DNA of 64,000 nucleotides from NCBI RefSeq assembly GCF_004349195.1, contig NZ_SMLG01000007.1, positions 62,001 through 126,000 of the forward strand. The letters are read 5' to 3'. This DNA is from Flavobacterium rhamnosiphilum. Its GTDB lineage: Bacteria; Bacteroidota; Bacteroidia; Flavobacteriales; Flavobacteriaceae. The position numbers and the translations under genes are program-made. The notes under the pieces were generated by a model. It searched no databases. It was not told the origin of the DNA and saw only the letters and a program-made list of their open reading frames with translations. The first letter of the stretch is position 1; every line of letters starts with the position of its first letter. Shown piece by piece: positions 26,324 to 34,612 of the stretch.

Positions 26324-26809
26324 TTATGACTTAGGCAATGGTGCACCAACGGCAATATCACATCGGTGATTGGTTTGACCGTGTGGCGGGTTCATTCCTT
26401 CAGGTGTGGGTGTTGTTGCAACTGGTGTTGGAGTAGTGGTAACAGTGGTAGTAGGAACCGGTTGATTCTGTTGCTGAACTGTTGGTTTGCTTGTGCTTGC
26501 AGCAGCAGGTGGAGAGTTTAATGGAGCACCTACGGGAATATCACAACGATGTGATGGCTGACCGTGTGCTGGATTCATTCCGGTTGCTACAGGACTGGAA
26601 GTTGCCACAGCATTATTTGGATTCACTGTATTTGTGGTTGTGGTTTGTTGAACCTGAGTTGTTGTTGCCGCTTCGCTCTTCATTTGTTTGCCAACTTCAG
26701 TAAATGGAACTACATTTGTTGGAGTTGCGTTATTTTGCGGTTCAACTTCTTTTTTGCAAGAAGTCAATAGTAGCGAGGATACAAAAAGAAGGCTTAAAAA
26801 AGATTTCAT
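26324..26809 (-). CDS. Pro/Thr-rich lipoprotein with two HGQ-HRCDI-VGAPL repeats
   Basis: 161 aa. Start at 26809 (MKSFLSLLFVSSLLLTSC, lipobox LLTSCKKE). The mature chain is low-complexity (Thr, Pro, Val, Gln) and carries two copies of a short motif: GMNPAHGQPSHRCDIPVGAPL near the middle and GMNPPHGQTNHRCDIAVGAPL at the C-terminus, about 55 residues apart. The invariant His, His and Cys suggest metal or redox chemistry, but no function is known to me. The low-complexity linkers would let the motifs move freely at the cell surface. TATATTTG at 26834-26841 could be its -7 box. Confidence 0.8.
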   Translation of the reverse strand: MKSFLSLLFVSSLLLTSCKKEVEPQNNATPTNVVPFTEVGKQMKSEAATTTQVQQTTTTNTVNPNNAVATSSPVATGMNPAHGQPSHRCDIPVGAPLNSPPAAASTSKPTVQQQNQPVPTTTVTTTPTPVATTPTPEGMNPPHGQTNHRCDIAVGAPLPKS

Positions 26810-27087
26810 AATCAGTGTTTTAGTTACTAGACTCAAATATAAGATTTTAAATAATACAGCCCTAAATAAACAATTGATTTAATTAGCTTGAAGCCGCGTC
26901 GCATAATGTCAATGTATTCAGATAATTGCATTAAGTGGCATGAGATTTATTTTTACCTTTCCACAATTAAGATGTAATACTTTGCTAAAACACATTGATT
27001 TACCTCTTTTTTTCAAAGAACCCAGCATACATATTTTCAAATCCACAAAATAAATCTTACTTTAGCATTCCATAAATTTCCTATAAA

Positions 27088-27945
27088 ATGATTAGCGACA
27101 TACAGTTTAAAAATGAGTTAGACATACTAATACAAAATGCCATTCGGGAAGATGTAGGTCCGGGCGACTATAGTTCCTTGGCTTGTATTCCAGCTACAGC
27201 AACTGGAAAAGCGAAGTTGCTTGTAAAAGAAGACGGAATTATTGCTGGTGTGGCTTTCGCCAAAATGATTTTTGAGTATGTTGACCCTAATTTGCAAATA
27301 GAAACTTTTATCGAGGATGGTACTCCGGTAAAAAAAGGAGATGTTATTTTTCATGTTTCGGGAAGTTCACAATCTATTTTGAAATCGGAACGTGTAGTAT
27401 TGAATTCAATGCAAAGAATGTCAGCCATTGCTACTAAAACCAAAGAATACGTTCGTTTATTAGAAGGAACCAAAACTAAAATTCTAGATACGCGTAAAAC
27501 GACACCGGGATTCAGAGCTTGTGAGAAATGGGCGGTGAAAATTGGCGGAGGCGAAAACCATCGTTTTGCTTTGTATGACATGATTATGCTCAAAGACAAT
27601 CACAACGATTTTGCCGGCGGAATTACTTTGGCTATAGCCAAAACCAAAGCTTTTTTAAAAGAAAATAATCTGGATTTAAAAATCATTGTGGAAGCCAGAA
27701 ATCTGGATGAAATCAAAGAAATACTGGAGAGTGAAGGCGTTTTTAGAATTTTAATTGACAATTTCAATTATGATGATACTAAAAAATCGGTAGCTTTGAT
27801 TGGCGATAAATGCCAAACAGAATCCTCGGGAAATATCAACGAAAACACCATTCGTCATTATGCAGAATGTGGCGTAGATTATATTTCGTCAGGAGCCTTG
27901 ACGCATTCTATTTATAACATGGATTTGAGCTTGAAAGCGATATGA
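27088..27945 (+). CDS. nadC: Quinolinate phosphoribosyltransferase (nicotinate-nucleotide pyrophosphorylase)
   Basis: Converts quinolinate and PRPP to nicotinate mononucleotide in NAD synthesis. 285 aa. Motifs: REDVGPGDYSSLACIP (residue 18), VFHVSG region, ERVVLNSMQRMSAIATKT, the PRPP/quinolinate site LDTRKTTPGFRACEKWAVKIGGGENHR (about residue 133), MLKDNH, IIVEARNLDE, RILIDNF and the final VDYISSGALTHSI. No nadA or nadB is nearby. The stop overlaps the start of the yihY gene by 4 bp. Confidence 0.97.
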   Translation: MISDIQFKNELDILIQNAIREDVGPGDYSSLACIPATATGKAKLLVKEDGIIAGVAFAKMIFEYVDPNLQIETFIEDGTPVKKGDVIFHVSGSSQSILKSERVVLNSMQRMSAIATKTKEYVRLLEGTKTKILDTRKTTPGFRACEKWAVKIGGGENHRFALYDMIMLKDNHNDFAGGITLAIAKTKAFLKENNLDLKIIVEARNLDEIKEILESEGVFRILIDNFNYDDTKKSVALIGDKCQTESSGNINENTIRHYAECGVDYISSGALTHSIYNMDLSLKAI

Positions 27946-28850
27946 GTAAAGAAATAGAAGTTAAATTACAAAGAATCCCAATAGTACGGAATCTGGTTAA
28001 TGTGCTAAAAAAGATAGAGCTTCCTTGGCTGCAAGGATTGTCGTTGTATGATTTATTGGAACTTTACGGGTTAGGAATTGTTGAAAGCGCGCTAACGTAT
28101 CATGCCAGTGCGATTGCATTTAGTTTTTTCATGGCATTATTTCCTTTTGCGCTGTTCATCCTAAATCTTATTCCATACATTCCTATTGAAGGTTTTCAGG
28201 ATGATTTTCTTCAATTTGTTAGAGAAGGAGTGCCGCCCAATACGTACGATGCTATTTATAAAATCATCAATGATATCCTTAATAACAGTCACTCAGGATT
28301 AGTGTCTTATGGGTTTTTGTTGTCTATTTTGTTGATGGCAAACGGTTTAAATGGAATCCTTGGCGGATTTGAATCTTCCCGCCATGTTCTCATAAAAAGA
28401 GGGTTTATAAGACAATATATAGTTGCTTTGGGAATGTCCTTATTGTTGTCATTTTTATTGATTGTGACTGTGGCAACAATTGTGGTTTTTGAAGTTTTTA
28501 TTCAAAAAACAATACTGAGTGATCAAGTTGCGTTAATTGTTTTGGGAAGATATGCATTTGTGATTTTAATGATTTTAGGCACAACGTCTATACTTTTTAA
28601 GTTTGGTACAAAACACGACAAAAACAGAGCATTTATATCGATAGGTTCCGTGTTTACTACCATATTAATTCTTTTGGATTCATATGCTTTTGGTATATGG
28701 GTCATAAAGTTTTCTAAATACAATGAATTATATGGATCGATAGGAACATTATTGATCTTGATGTTTTACATTTGGATTAACTGCATGATATTGCTGTTGG
28801 GTTTCGAATTGAATGCCACAATAAACAAACTAAAAGTAAAGAAAGAGTAG
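27942..28850 (+). CDS. YihY/BrkB family inner-membrane protein
   Basis: 302 aa with six membrane segments. Family features: GLGIVESALTYHASAIAFSFFMALFPFALF near residue 50, NGLNGILGGFE (about residue 133), and the ending LYGSIGTLLILMFYIWINCMILLLGFELNA. Once mis-annotated as RNase BN; now regarded as a membrane protein family of uncertain transport role. Coupled to nadC by an ATGA overlap. Repeat copy B begins 26 bp after its stop. Confidence 0.92.
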   Translation: MSKEIEVKLQRIPIVRNLVNVLKKIELPWLQGLSLYDLLELYGLGIVESALTYHASAIAFSFFMALFPFALFILNLIPYIPIEGFQDDFLQFVREGVPPNTYDAIYKIINDILNNSHSGLVSYGFLLSILLMANGLNGILGGFESSRHVLIKRGFIRQYIVALGMSLLLSFLLIVTVATIVVFEVFIQKTILSDQVALIVLGRYAFVILMILGTTSILFKFGTKHDKNRAFISIGSVFTTILILLDSYAFGIWVIKFSKYNELYGSIGTLLILMFYIWINCMILLLGFELNATINKLKVKKE

Positions 28851-28876
28851 TATTAAATCAAAATAGTTTCAAAATT

Positions 28877-29004
28877 AGGAGCTATTTCCTGTTATTCGTT
28901 ATAAATGAAATTCACTGAACTCCAATTAAAATAAGAGTAATGTGAAGTAATCTTTTCTCTCGTTAAAGAAACGAGAGAAAAGGATTTCCACTTCTATCAG
29001 GGAT
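28877..29004 (+). repeat. Dispersed intergenic repeat, copy B
   Basis: Left end AGGAGCTATTTCC then TGTTATTCGTTATA. A 46-bp unrelated stretch follows, then a hairpin (TTTTCTCTCGTT at 28953-28964 pairing with 28970-28981). The right end is GGATTTCCACTTC then TATCAGGGATAAAAAA. The hairpin is unrelated in sequence to those of copies A, C and D. It lies directly before the first DUF2147 gene, so it is probably in that gene's leader or just before its promoter. Confidence 0.78.
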
Positions 29005-29018
29005 AAAAAAGTGCAACA

Positions 29019-29450
29019 ATGAAAAAAAGCATAACAATACTCGTATTATTTATTTCGATGGCATTCTATGGTCAAAATCATACTGTTATCGGGAAATGGA
29101 AGACTATTGATGATGAAACAGGAAAAGCCAAATCAATTGTGGAAGTCTATGAAAAATCCGGGAAAATCTATGGTAAAGTAGTTGAGATTCTGGAGGAAGA
29201 AAATAAAAATAGAGTTTGCGAAAATTGTTCTGGAGAGGATAAAAATAAACCCATTTTAGGCATGATTGTCATAAAAGGGCTTTCAAAAGTGGGAAAAGAA
29301 TATAAAAAAGGTAAAATCCTGGATCCTAAAAACGGAAAACTCTACCAATGTTTCATCACACTTGATGGAAATGACAAATTGAAAGTTCGCGGTTTTATCG
29401 GAATTTCATTGTTTGGAAGAACCCAATATTGGTATAGAGTAAAAGATTAA
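29019..29450 (+). CDS. DUF2147 protein, exported (paralogue 1)
   Basis: 143 aa. Signal peptide ending in MAFYGQ. The mature domain is the DUF2147 small beta-barrel: IGKWKTIDDETGKAKSIVEVY, GKIYGKVVEIL, RVCENCSGEDKNKPILGM (a Cys pair CENC), GKILDPKNGKLYQCFITL, and GISLFGRTQYWYRV. The second copy follows 84 bp later. DUF2147 proteins are periplasmic with unknown ligand; in several bacteria they sit near envelope-stress genes. The N-terminal DNA is almost identical to that of the downstream copy. Confidence 0.9.
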   Translation: MKKSITILVLFISMAFYGQNHTVIGKWKTIDDETGKAKSIVEVYEKSGKIYGKVVEILEEENKNRVCENCSGEDKNKPILGMIVIKGLSKVGKEYKKGKILDPKNGKLYQCFITLDGNDKLKVRGFIGISLFGRTQYWYRVKD

Positions 29451-29534
29451 TATTTTAATTTTCACCATTCATTTGTTTGTGCAAAAGTTTAGGTAAGAGG
29501 TGTTATTTAGAAAATATAATTTAATTTAATAAAA

Positions 29535-29969
29535 ATGATGAATAAAAGTAACGTGTTAGGCCTGGTATTATTTTTTATGATGACTTTATGTGTGCAAGGT
29601 CAAAGCGTTGTTGGTAAATGGAAGACCATTGATGATGAAACAGGAAAAGCCAAATCAATTGTGGAAATCTACGAGCGTTCCGGAAAAATTTATGGAAAAA
29701 TCATCGATATTTTAGATGCTGAAAAGAAAAAAAACTTGTGTGTAAATTGCCCTGGTGACGAAAAAAACAAACCGGTTTTAGGTCTTGTTATTATTAAAGG
29801 ACTTACAAAAGATGGTAATGAATACAATGCAGGAAAGATTCTTGACCCAACATCAGGAAAATTATACAAATGCTTTTTGGCTCTCGAAGGAAACGACAAA
29901 TTAAAAGTGCGCGGATATGTCGGCGTAGCATTATTTGGAAGAACACAAACCTGGAACAGAGTGAAATAA
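29535..29969 (+). CDS. DUF2147 protein, exported (paralogue 2)
   Basis: 144 aa (a Met one codon later is an equal start). Signal peptide ends MTLCVQGQ. Same fold and motifs as the preceding gene: VGKWKTIDDETGKAKSIVEIY, NLCVNCPGDEKNKPVLGL with the same Cys pair, GKILDPTSGKLYKCFLAL, GVALFGRTQTWNRV. Protein identity to paralogue 1 is high throughout. Nucleotide identity is near complete over about 50 bp at the start of the mature domain, so the duplication is fairly recent or kept similar by gene conversion. priA starts 75 bp downstream. Confidence 0.9.
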   Translation: MMNKSNVLGLVLFFMMTLCVQGQSVVGKWKTIDDETGKAKSIVEIYERSGKIYGKIIDILDAEKKKNLCVNCPGDEKNKPVLGLVIIKGLTKDGNEYNAGKILDPTSGKLYKCFLALEGNDKLKVRGYVGVALFGRTQTWNRVK

Positions 29970-30044
29970 TTATAAATTGTGAGTTATGAGTTCAAAATAA
30001 AGAATCAGCATAACTCAAAATTCATAACTGATAATTAAATACAA

Positions 30045-32495
30045 ATGCATTTCGTCGAAGTAATTTTACCGCTTTCTTTAGCCAAAACCTTTACCTATAG
30101 CGTCTCTGAAGCGGAGTTCCATTATATAAAAATTGGGATGCGGTTGGCAGTTCCTTTTGGTAAAAGTAAAATTTATACGGCATTAGTTATTGAAATTCAT
30201 CAAAACAAACCCAGTTTGTACGAAGCCAAGGAAATTCATCAAATTCTGGATGAAAAACCCATTGTAACTGAAATCCAAATTGCACACTGGCGATGGATTG
30301 CTTCCTATTATATGTGCACCATTGGTGATGTATATCGTGGTGCCATGCCAAGTGCCCTTTTGCTGGAAAGCGAAACCGTAATTTCTCAAAAAACAGATTT
30401 AGTTGTAGATACAAGTCTGCTTTCGGACGATGAATTTTTGGTTTACGAAGCTTTGCAGCAACAAAGTTCTTTGAAAGTGCAGGACATTATGGCTATTTTG
30501 AACAAAAAAAATATCTTTCCTGTCATTCAAAAATTGATAGACAAAAATATATTAATACTTCAGGAAGAAATACAGGAAACCTATAAACCTAAGTTAGTGC
30601 GTTATGTTCGTTTGCATCCTAAATATGAATCAAACGATGGGTTGAGCGAATTATTAGAAACACTTAAAAGTGCCAATAAGCAAAAGGAAATTGTATTAAA
30701 TTATTTTCAATTGAGCGCTACAGAGAAAAAACCCATTACCGTAAAAAAACTTGTTGAAGCGGCCAATTCTTCTTCGGCAATTGTTAAGGCATTAATTGAA
30801 AAAGAGATATTCGAAGATTATTTTCTTCAGGAAGACCGAGTTAATTTTACAGGAAAAATACGCGAAGATCAATTGCAGTTGAGTTTGGCTCAGCAAAAAG
30901 CTTTTGAGGAAATCAAAGAGAGTTTCATTCAAAAAGAAGTGTGTTTGTTACATGGTGTCACTTCGAGCGGGAAAACAGAAATCTATATCAAACTCATTGA
31001 AGAATATCTGGAAACCGGAAAACAAATCTTGTATTTATTACCGGAAATTGCTTTGACGACTCAATTGGTTGGCAGGCTGCGAACTTATTTTGGTAATAAA
31101 GTAGCTGTTTTTCATTCGAAATATAATAATAACGAGCGCATCGAAGTTTGGAATCAAGTTTTGGTAAATTCTGAAAAAGCGCAAGTGGTGATAGGAGCGA
31201 GGTCGTCCTTGTTTTTGCCATTTTATAATCTGGGATTCATAATTGTCGATGAAGAACACGAACAGACTTTTAAGCAAGTAGATTCAGCGCCGCGTTACCA
31301 TGCTCGCGATGCGGCTATAGTTTTGGCTCATTCGCATAAAGCAAAAGTGCTTTTGGGTTCGGCTACGCCAAGTATTGAAACGTATTTCAATGCTAAATCG
31401 GGTAAATTTGGTCTGGTCGAAATTTCGGAACGATTTGGGAATGTCATGATGCCGAATATTGAATTGGTGGATTTGAAAGATAAATACTTTCGTAAAAAGA
31501 TGACAGGGCATTTTAGTGATGTTTTAATTGAGGAAATCAATATCGCTTTGTCATTGGGTGAACAAGTCATTTTATTTCAAAACAGACGCGGATATTCTCC
31601 TGTAATAGAATGTATCACTTGCGGTCACGTACCACAATGTCAGCAGTGTGATGTGAGTTTAACCTATCATAAGCATAAAAATCAGTTGCGCTGTCATTAT
31701 TGTGGATATACAATGGCAAAACCTACGCATTGTCATTCCTGTTCCAGTGTTGATTTGACTACAAAAGGCTTTGGAACCGAACAAATAGAACAAGAGTTAG
31801 TGTCTATTTTTCCAAATTCTAAAATTGGAAGAATGGATCAGGATACCACCAGAGGAAAATTTGGATTCGAAAAAATTATCGATAGCTTCAAGAATAGAGA
31901 AATGGATATTTTAGTTGGAACGCAAATGCTGGCCAAGGGATTGGATTTTGATAACGTGAGTTTGGTGGGAATCATGAATGCTGATAATATGTTGTATCAT
32001 CCTGATTTTAGGGCTTTCGAGAGAAGTTTTCAAATGATGACTCAAGTTGCAGGAAGGGCAGGACGTTCAGAAAAACAAGGAAAAGTGGTTATACAGACGT
32101 ATAACCCCAATCATAATACAATTCAGCAAGTTACTAATAATGATTATTTGGGTATGTACAAGGAACAGTTGTATGACCGCCAAATATATAAATACCCACC
32201 GTATTTCAGGATTATAAAACTAACCTTGAAACAGCGCGATTTTGATAAATTAAAAGAAGGTTCGATGTGGTTGTATCAAGTGATGAGCCAGAACCTGAAT
32301 ATGCCGGTGCTGGGACCTGAAGAGCCTGCAATAAGTAGAATTAGAAACGAATACATTCGTACGATTATAATTAAAATCCCTCAGAATGCGTCAATTGTAA
32401 ACACAAAAAAAACTATCCAGAAAATGTTGAATAGTTTTGAAGCTGTTGCTCAATACAGAGCTATAAAAGTTACGTCAAACGTCGATTTTTATTAA
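30045..32495 (+). CDS. priA: Primosomal protein N' (replication restart helicase PriA)
   Basis: 3'-5' DNA helicase that reloads the replisome at stalled forks. 816 aa, complete. N-terminal DNA-binding domain (FVEVILPLSLAKTFTYSV), Walker A GVTSSGKTEIY (about residue 305), Walker B FIIVDEEHE (about residue 403), GSATPSIETY, the zinc-binding insert with Cys in CITCGHVPQCQQCD, RCHYCGY and HCHSC (about residues 523-566), and helicase motifs V-VI (VGTQMLAKGLDF, QVAGRAGR). Followed closely by a convergent LytTR gene. Confidence 0.97.
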   Translation: MHFVEVILPLSLAKTFTYSVSEAEFHYIKIGMRLAVPFGKSKIYTALVIEIHQNKPSLYEAKEIHQILDEKPIVTEIQIAHWRWIASYYMCTIGDVYRGAMPSALLLESETVISQKTDLVVDTSLLSDDEFLVYEALQQQSSLKVQDIMAILNKKNIFPVIQKLIDKNILILQEEIQETYKPKLVRYVRLHPKYESNDGLSELLETLKSANKQKEIVLNYFQLSATEKKPITVKKLVEAANSSSAIVKALIEKEIFEDYFLQEDRVNFTGKIREDQLQLSLAQQKAFEEIKESFIQKEVCLLHGVTSSGKTEIYIKLIEEYLETGKQILYLLPEIALTTQLVGRLRTYFGNKVAVFHSKYNNNERIEVWNQVLVNSEKAQVVIGARSSLFLPFYNLGFIIVDEEHEQTFKQVDSAPRYHARDAAIVLAHSHKAKVLLGSATPSIETYFNAKSGKFGLVEISERFGNVMMPNIELVDLKDKYFRKKMTGHFSDVLIEEINIALSLGEQVILFQNRRGYSPVIECITCGHVPQCQQCDVSLTYHKHKNQLRCHYCGYTMAKPTHCHSCSSVDLTTKGFGTEQIEQELVSIFPNSKIGRMDQDTTRGKFGFEKIIDSFKNREMDILVGTQMLAKGLDFDNVSLVGIMNADNMLYHPDFRAFERSFQMMTQVAGRAGRSEKQGKVVIQTYNPNHNTIQQVTNNDYLGMYKEQLYDRQIYKYPPYFRIIKLTLKQRDFDKLKEGSMWLYQVMSQNLNMPVLGPEEPAISRIRNEYIRTIIIKIPQNASIVNTKKTIQKMLNSFEAVAQYRAIKVTSNVDFY

Positions 32496-32506
32496 AATTC
32501 AGTTGG

Positions 32507-33202
32507 TTATGAAAAGGCAAGTGCTCTTACTAAATCTTCTTTTTTATGTCTGCTCAAAGGAATTTTTGTAACTCCAATTTCAGCAAATTTACTATTGAAA
32601 CGTTCTACTTTATCAATGTTGATAATATAGGATTTGTGTACACGTACAAACTTTTCTTTTGACAGGTCATTTTCAAAAGATTTCATGGTAGAAAGTACCA
32701 GATTGCTGTCTTCTTCAGTAACTACTCTAACGTAATCGCCAAAAGCTTCAATCCATTTTATTTTAGAAGTGAAAATTTTCAATTTTTTCAAATTGCTTTT
32801 AATGAAAATATGTTCTCCTTCTTCTTCTTTGTTTTCTTTTTTAAGTAGATGTAAGTCAATAGCTCTTTTAACCGAAGCATTGAATCTGTCTATTGCAATT
32901 GGTTTTTGAAGATAGTCAGTAGCATCATAATCAAACGCTTTCATGGCATACTCAGCTTTTGAGGTGATGAAAATAATTTGAGGTTTTACTTTTAAACCAT
33001 CCAAAAAATCAAAACCGCTAATTACAGGCATTTCAATGTCTAGAAAGATAAGGTCAACATTGTGTATGGACATACAACTTCTCGCTTCGATTGCATTAGA
33101 AAAATCACCGATCAAGTGTAAATTTTGATGATTATTAACTAACTTAGCGATAATCATTCTCTGGATAGAACTATCATCTACTACAACACAGTTTAGTTTC
33201 AT
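32507..33202 (-). CDS. LytTR-family response regulator
   Basis: 231 aa. Receiver domain with phospho-acceptor Asp in LIFLDIEMPVISG (about residue 55), the Lys in DYLQKPIAIDRF, and acidic residues VVDDSS at the start. The C-terminal LytTR DNA-binding domain (residues 130-229) has KKLKIFTSKIKWIEAFGDYVRVVT, FVRVHKSYIINIDKVERFN and IPLSRHKKEDL. Such regulators pair with LytS-like or YehU-like kinases; none lies adjacent, and the broken PAS kinase at 10 kb is too far to assign. Orphan in this window. Confidence 0.93.
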   Translation of the reverse strand: MKLNCVVVDDSSIQRMIIAKLVNNHQNLHLIGDFSNAIEARSCMSIHNVDLIFLDIEMPVISGFDFLDGLKVKPQIIFITSKAEYAMKAFDYDATDYLQKPIAIDRFNASVKRAIDLHLLKKENKEEEGEHIFIKSNLKKLKIFTSKIKWIEAFGDYVRVVTEEDSNLVLSTMKSFENDLSKEKFVRVHKSYIINIDKVERFNSKFAEIGVTKIPLSRHKKEDLVRALAFS

Positions 33203-33307
33203 AATATAGTATTTTAGATTTGGCAGAGTAAATATATTACTTTTTTATTTAAAAAAAATTAATTGAGCCGATTTTTTTACCATACGTCGAATAAAATGAA
33301 ATAAGAC

Positions 33308-33337
33308 TTGCTTAATAGGATTAATTGATTACTTTTG
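33308..33337 (+). promoter_or_regulatory. Complete Bacteroidota promoter for rpsF-rpsR-rplI
   Basis: TTG (33308-33310), a 19-bp spacer, then TACTTTTG (33330-33337), matching the -33/-7 consensus. The start would lie about 33343, giving a leader of about 24 nt before the rpsF ATG. Confidence 0.8.
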
Positions 33338-33366
33338 CACCCAAAATAACAAATAAATATATATTT

Positions 33367-33708
33367 ATGAATCATTATGAAACTGTTTTCATTTTAAATC
33401 CCGTTTTATCTGAAGTTCAGGTAAAGGAAACAGTAAGCAAATTTGAAGATTTTCTTACTAGTAGAGGAGCAGAAATGGTGTCGAAAGAAGACTGGGGCCT
33501 TAAAAAAATGGCTTACGAAATTCAAAACAAAAAAAGTGGTTTTTACCATTTATTCGAATTCAAAGTAGCTGGAGAAGTACTTGTTGCTTTTGAAACTGAA
33601 TTTAGACGTGACGAAAGAGTAATGCGTTTCTTGACTGTAAGTCTTGACAAACACGCTATTTCTTGGGCTGAAAGAAGAAGAACTAAATTAAAATCTACAA
33701 AAGCTTAA
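33367..33708 (+). CDS. rpsF: 30S ribosomal protein S6
   Basis: 113 aa. Binds 16S rRNA with S18. The ATG at 33367 starts [16 protein letters not shown], the usual N-terminus; the longer frame would run into the promoter. Motifs: [24 protein letters not shown] and [13 protein letters not shown]. First gene of the S6-S18-L9 operon with a strong promoter; rpsR follows after 5 bp. Confidence 0.98.
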   Translation: MNHYETVFILNPVLSEVQVKETVSKFEDFLTSRGAEMVSKEDWGLKKMAYEIQNKKSGFYHLFEFKVAGEVLVAFETEFRRDERVMRFLTVSLDKHAISWAERRRTKLKSTKA

Positions 33709-33713
33709 TTATC

Positions 33714-34010
33714 ATGGCAACATTACAACAATCGGCTTCAGGAAAAAAAGACGGAGATATCAGATATCTTACGCCTTTGAACATAGAAACTAACAAAACT
33801 AAAAAGTATTGTCGTTTCAAAAAATCAGGTATCAAATATATTGACTATAAAGATGCTGATTTCTTATTGAAATTCGTTAATGAGCAAGGAAAAATTCTTC
33901 CTCGTCGTTTAACTGGAACTTCATTGAAATACCAAAGAAAAGTGTCAGTAGCTGTAAAAAGAGCGCGTCACTTAGCTTTAATGCCATATGTGGCTGATTT
34001 ACTAAAATAA
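33714..34010 (+). CDS. rpsR: 30S ribosomal protein S18
   Basis: 98 aa. Partner of S6 in the 30S platform. Typical core: [69 protein letters not shown]. The N-terminal 20 residues are a lineage-specific extension. It lies between rpsF and rplI with a 65-bp gap to rplI. Confidence 0.98.
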   Translation: MATLQQSASGKKDGDIRYLTPLNIETNKTKKYCRFKKSGIKYIDYKDADFLLKFVNEQGKILPRRLTGTSLKYQRKVSVAVKRARHLALMPYVADLLK

Positions 34011-34075
34011 TAATTAAACTCAGTTGTTGGTTTTCTGAAACATGAAACCTAACTTCTATAACAAAGGACAACAAC

Positions 34076-34516
34076 ATGGAACTTATATTAAGACAAGACG
34101 TTCAAAATTTAGGCTTTAAAGATGATATTGTAACGGTAAAAAATGGTTACGGTCGTAACTTTTTAATCCCTCAAGGTCATGCACATTTAGCAACTTCTTC
34201 TGCAAAGAAAGTGTTAGCTGAAAACCTAAAACAAAGAGCACACAAAGAAGCTAAAGTGGTAGCAGATGCAAAAGCATTAGCTGAAGCTTTAAAAGCTATC
34301 GAAATTAAAATCTTTGCAAAAGCAGGTGGTGAAAAATTATTCGGTTCAATCACGAATATTGATATCGCTGAATCTTTAGCTAAAGGTGGACAACAAATCG
34401 AAAGAAAATTCATCACAAGCGGAATCGTTAAACGTACTGGTAAATATACTGCCAGCGTTCGTTTACACAGAGATGTTATCGTTGAATTAGACTACGAAAT
34501 CGTTGCTGAAAAATAA
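34076..34516 (+). CDS. rplI: 50S ribosomal protein L9
   Basis: 146 aa. Binds 23S rRNA at the L1-stalk side. N-terminal MELILRQDVQNLGFKDDIVTVKNGYGRNFLIPQG is diagnostic, followed by the long connecting helix (residues 40-75) and the C-terminal domain (KLFGSITNIDIAESL, SVRLHRDVIVELDYEIV). Last gene of the operon; a strong terminator follows. Confidence 0.98.
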   Translation: MELILRQDVQNLGFKDDIVTVKNGYGRNFLIPQGHAHLATSSAKKVLAENLKQRAHKEAKVVADAKALAEALKAIEIKIFAKAGGEKLFGSITNIDIAESLAKGGQQIERKFITSGIVKRTGKYTASVRLHRDVIVELDYEIVAEK

Positions 34517-34546
34517 CATTTAGTTAACATTTTGTTAATAAAATAT

Positions 34547-34577
34547 AAAAATCACTCTTAGGAGTGATTTTTTTTTG
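34547..34577 (+). terminator. Terminator after rplI
   Basis: An 11-bp stem (34547-34557 with 34562-34572; core ATCACTC/GAGTGAT), TTAG loop, then a run of T. Confidence 0.9.
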
Positions 34578-34612
34578 CCTAATTTTGACCAAAATAACTA
34601 ACATTCAATCAG

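Noticed and set aside
30001..30040. Possible regulatory inverted repeat upstream of priA (GTGAGTTATGAG with ATAACTCAAAATTCATAAC)
   Set aside because: Pairing is imperfect and the sequence is of the common AATTCATAA-rich intergenic kind; no support for a specific role.
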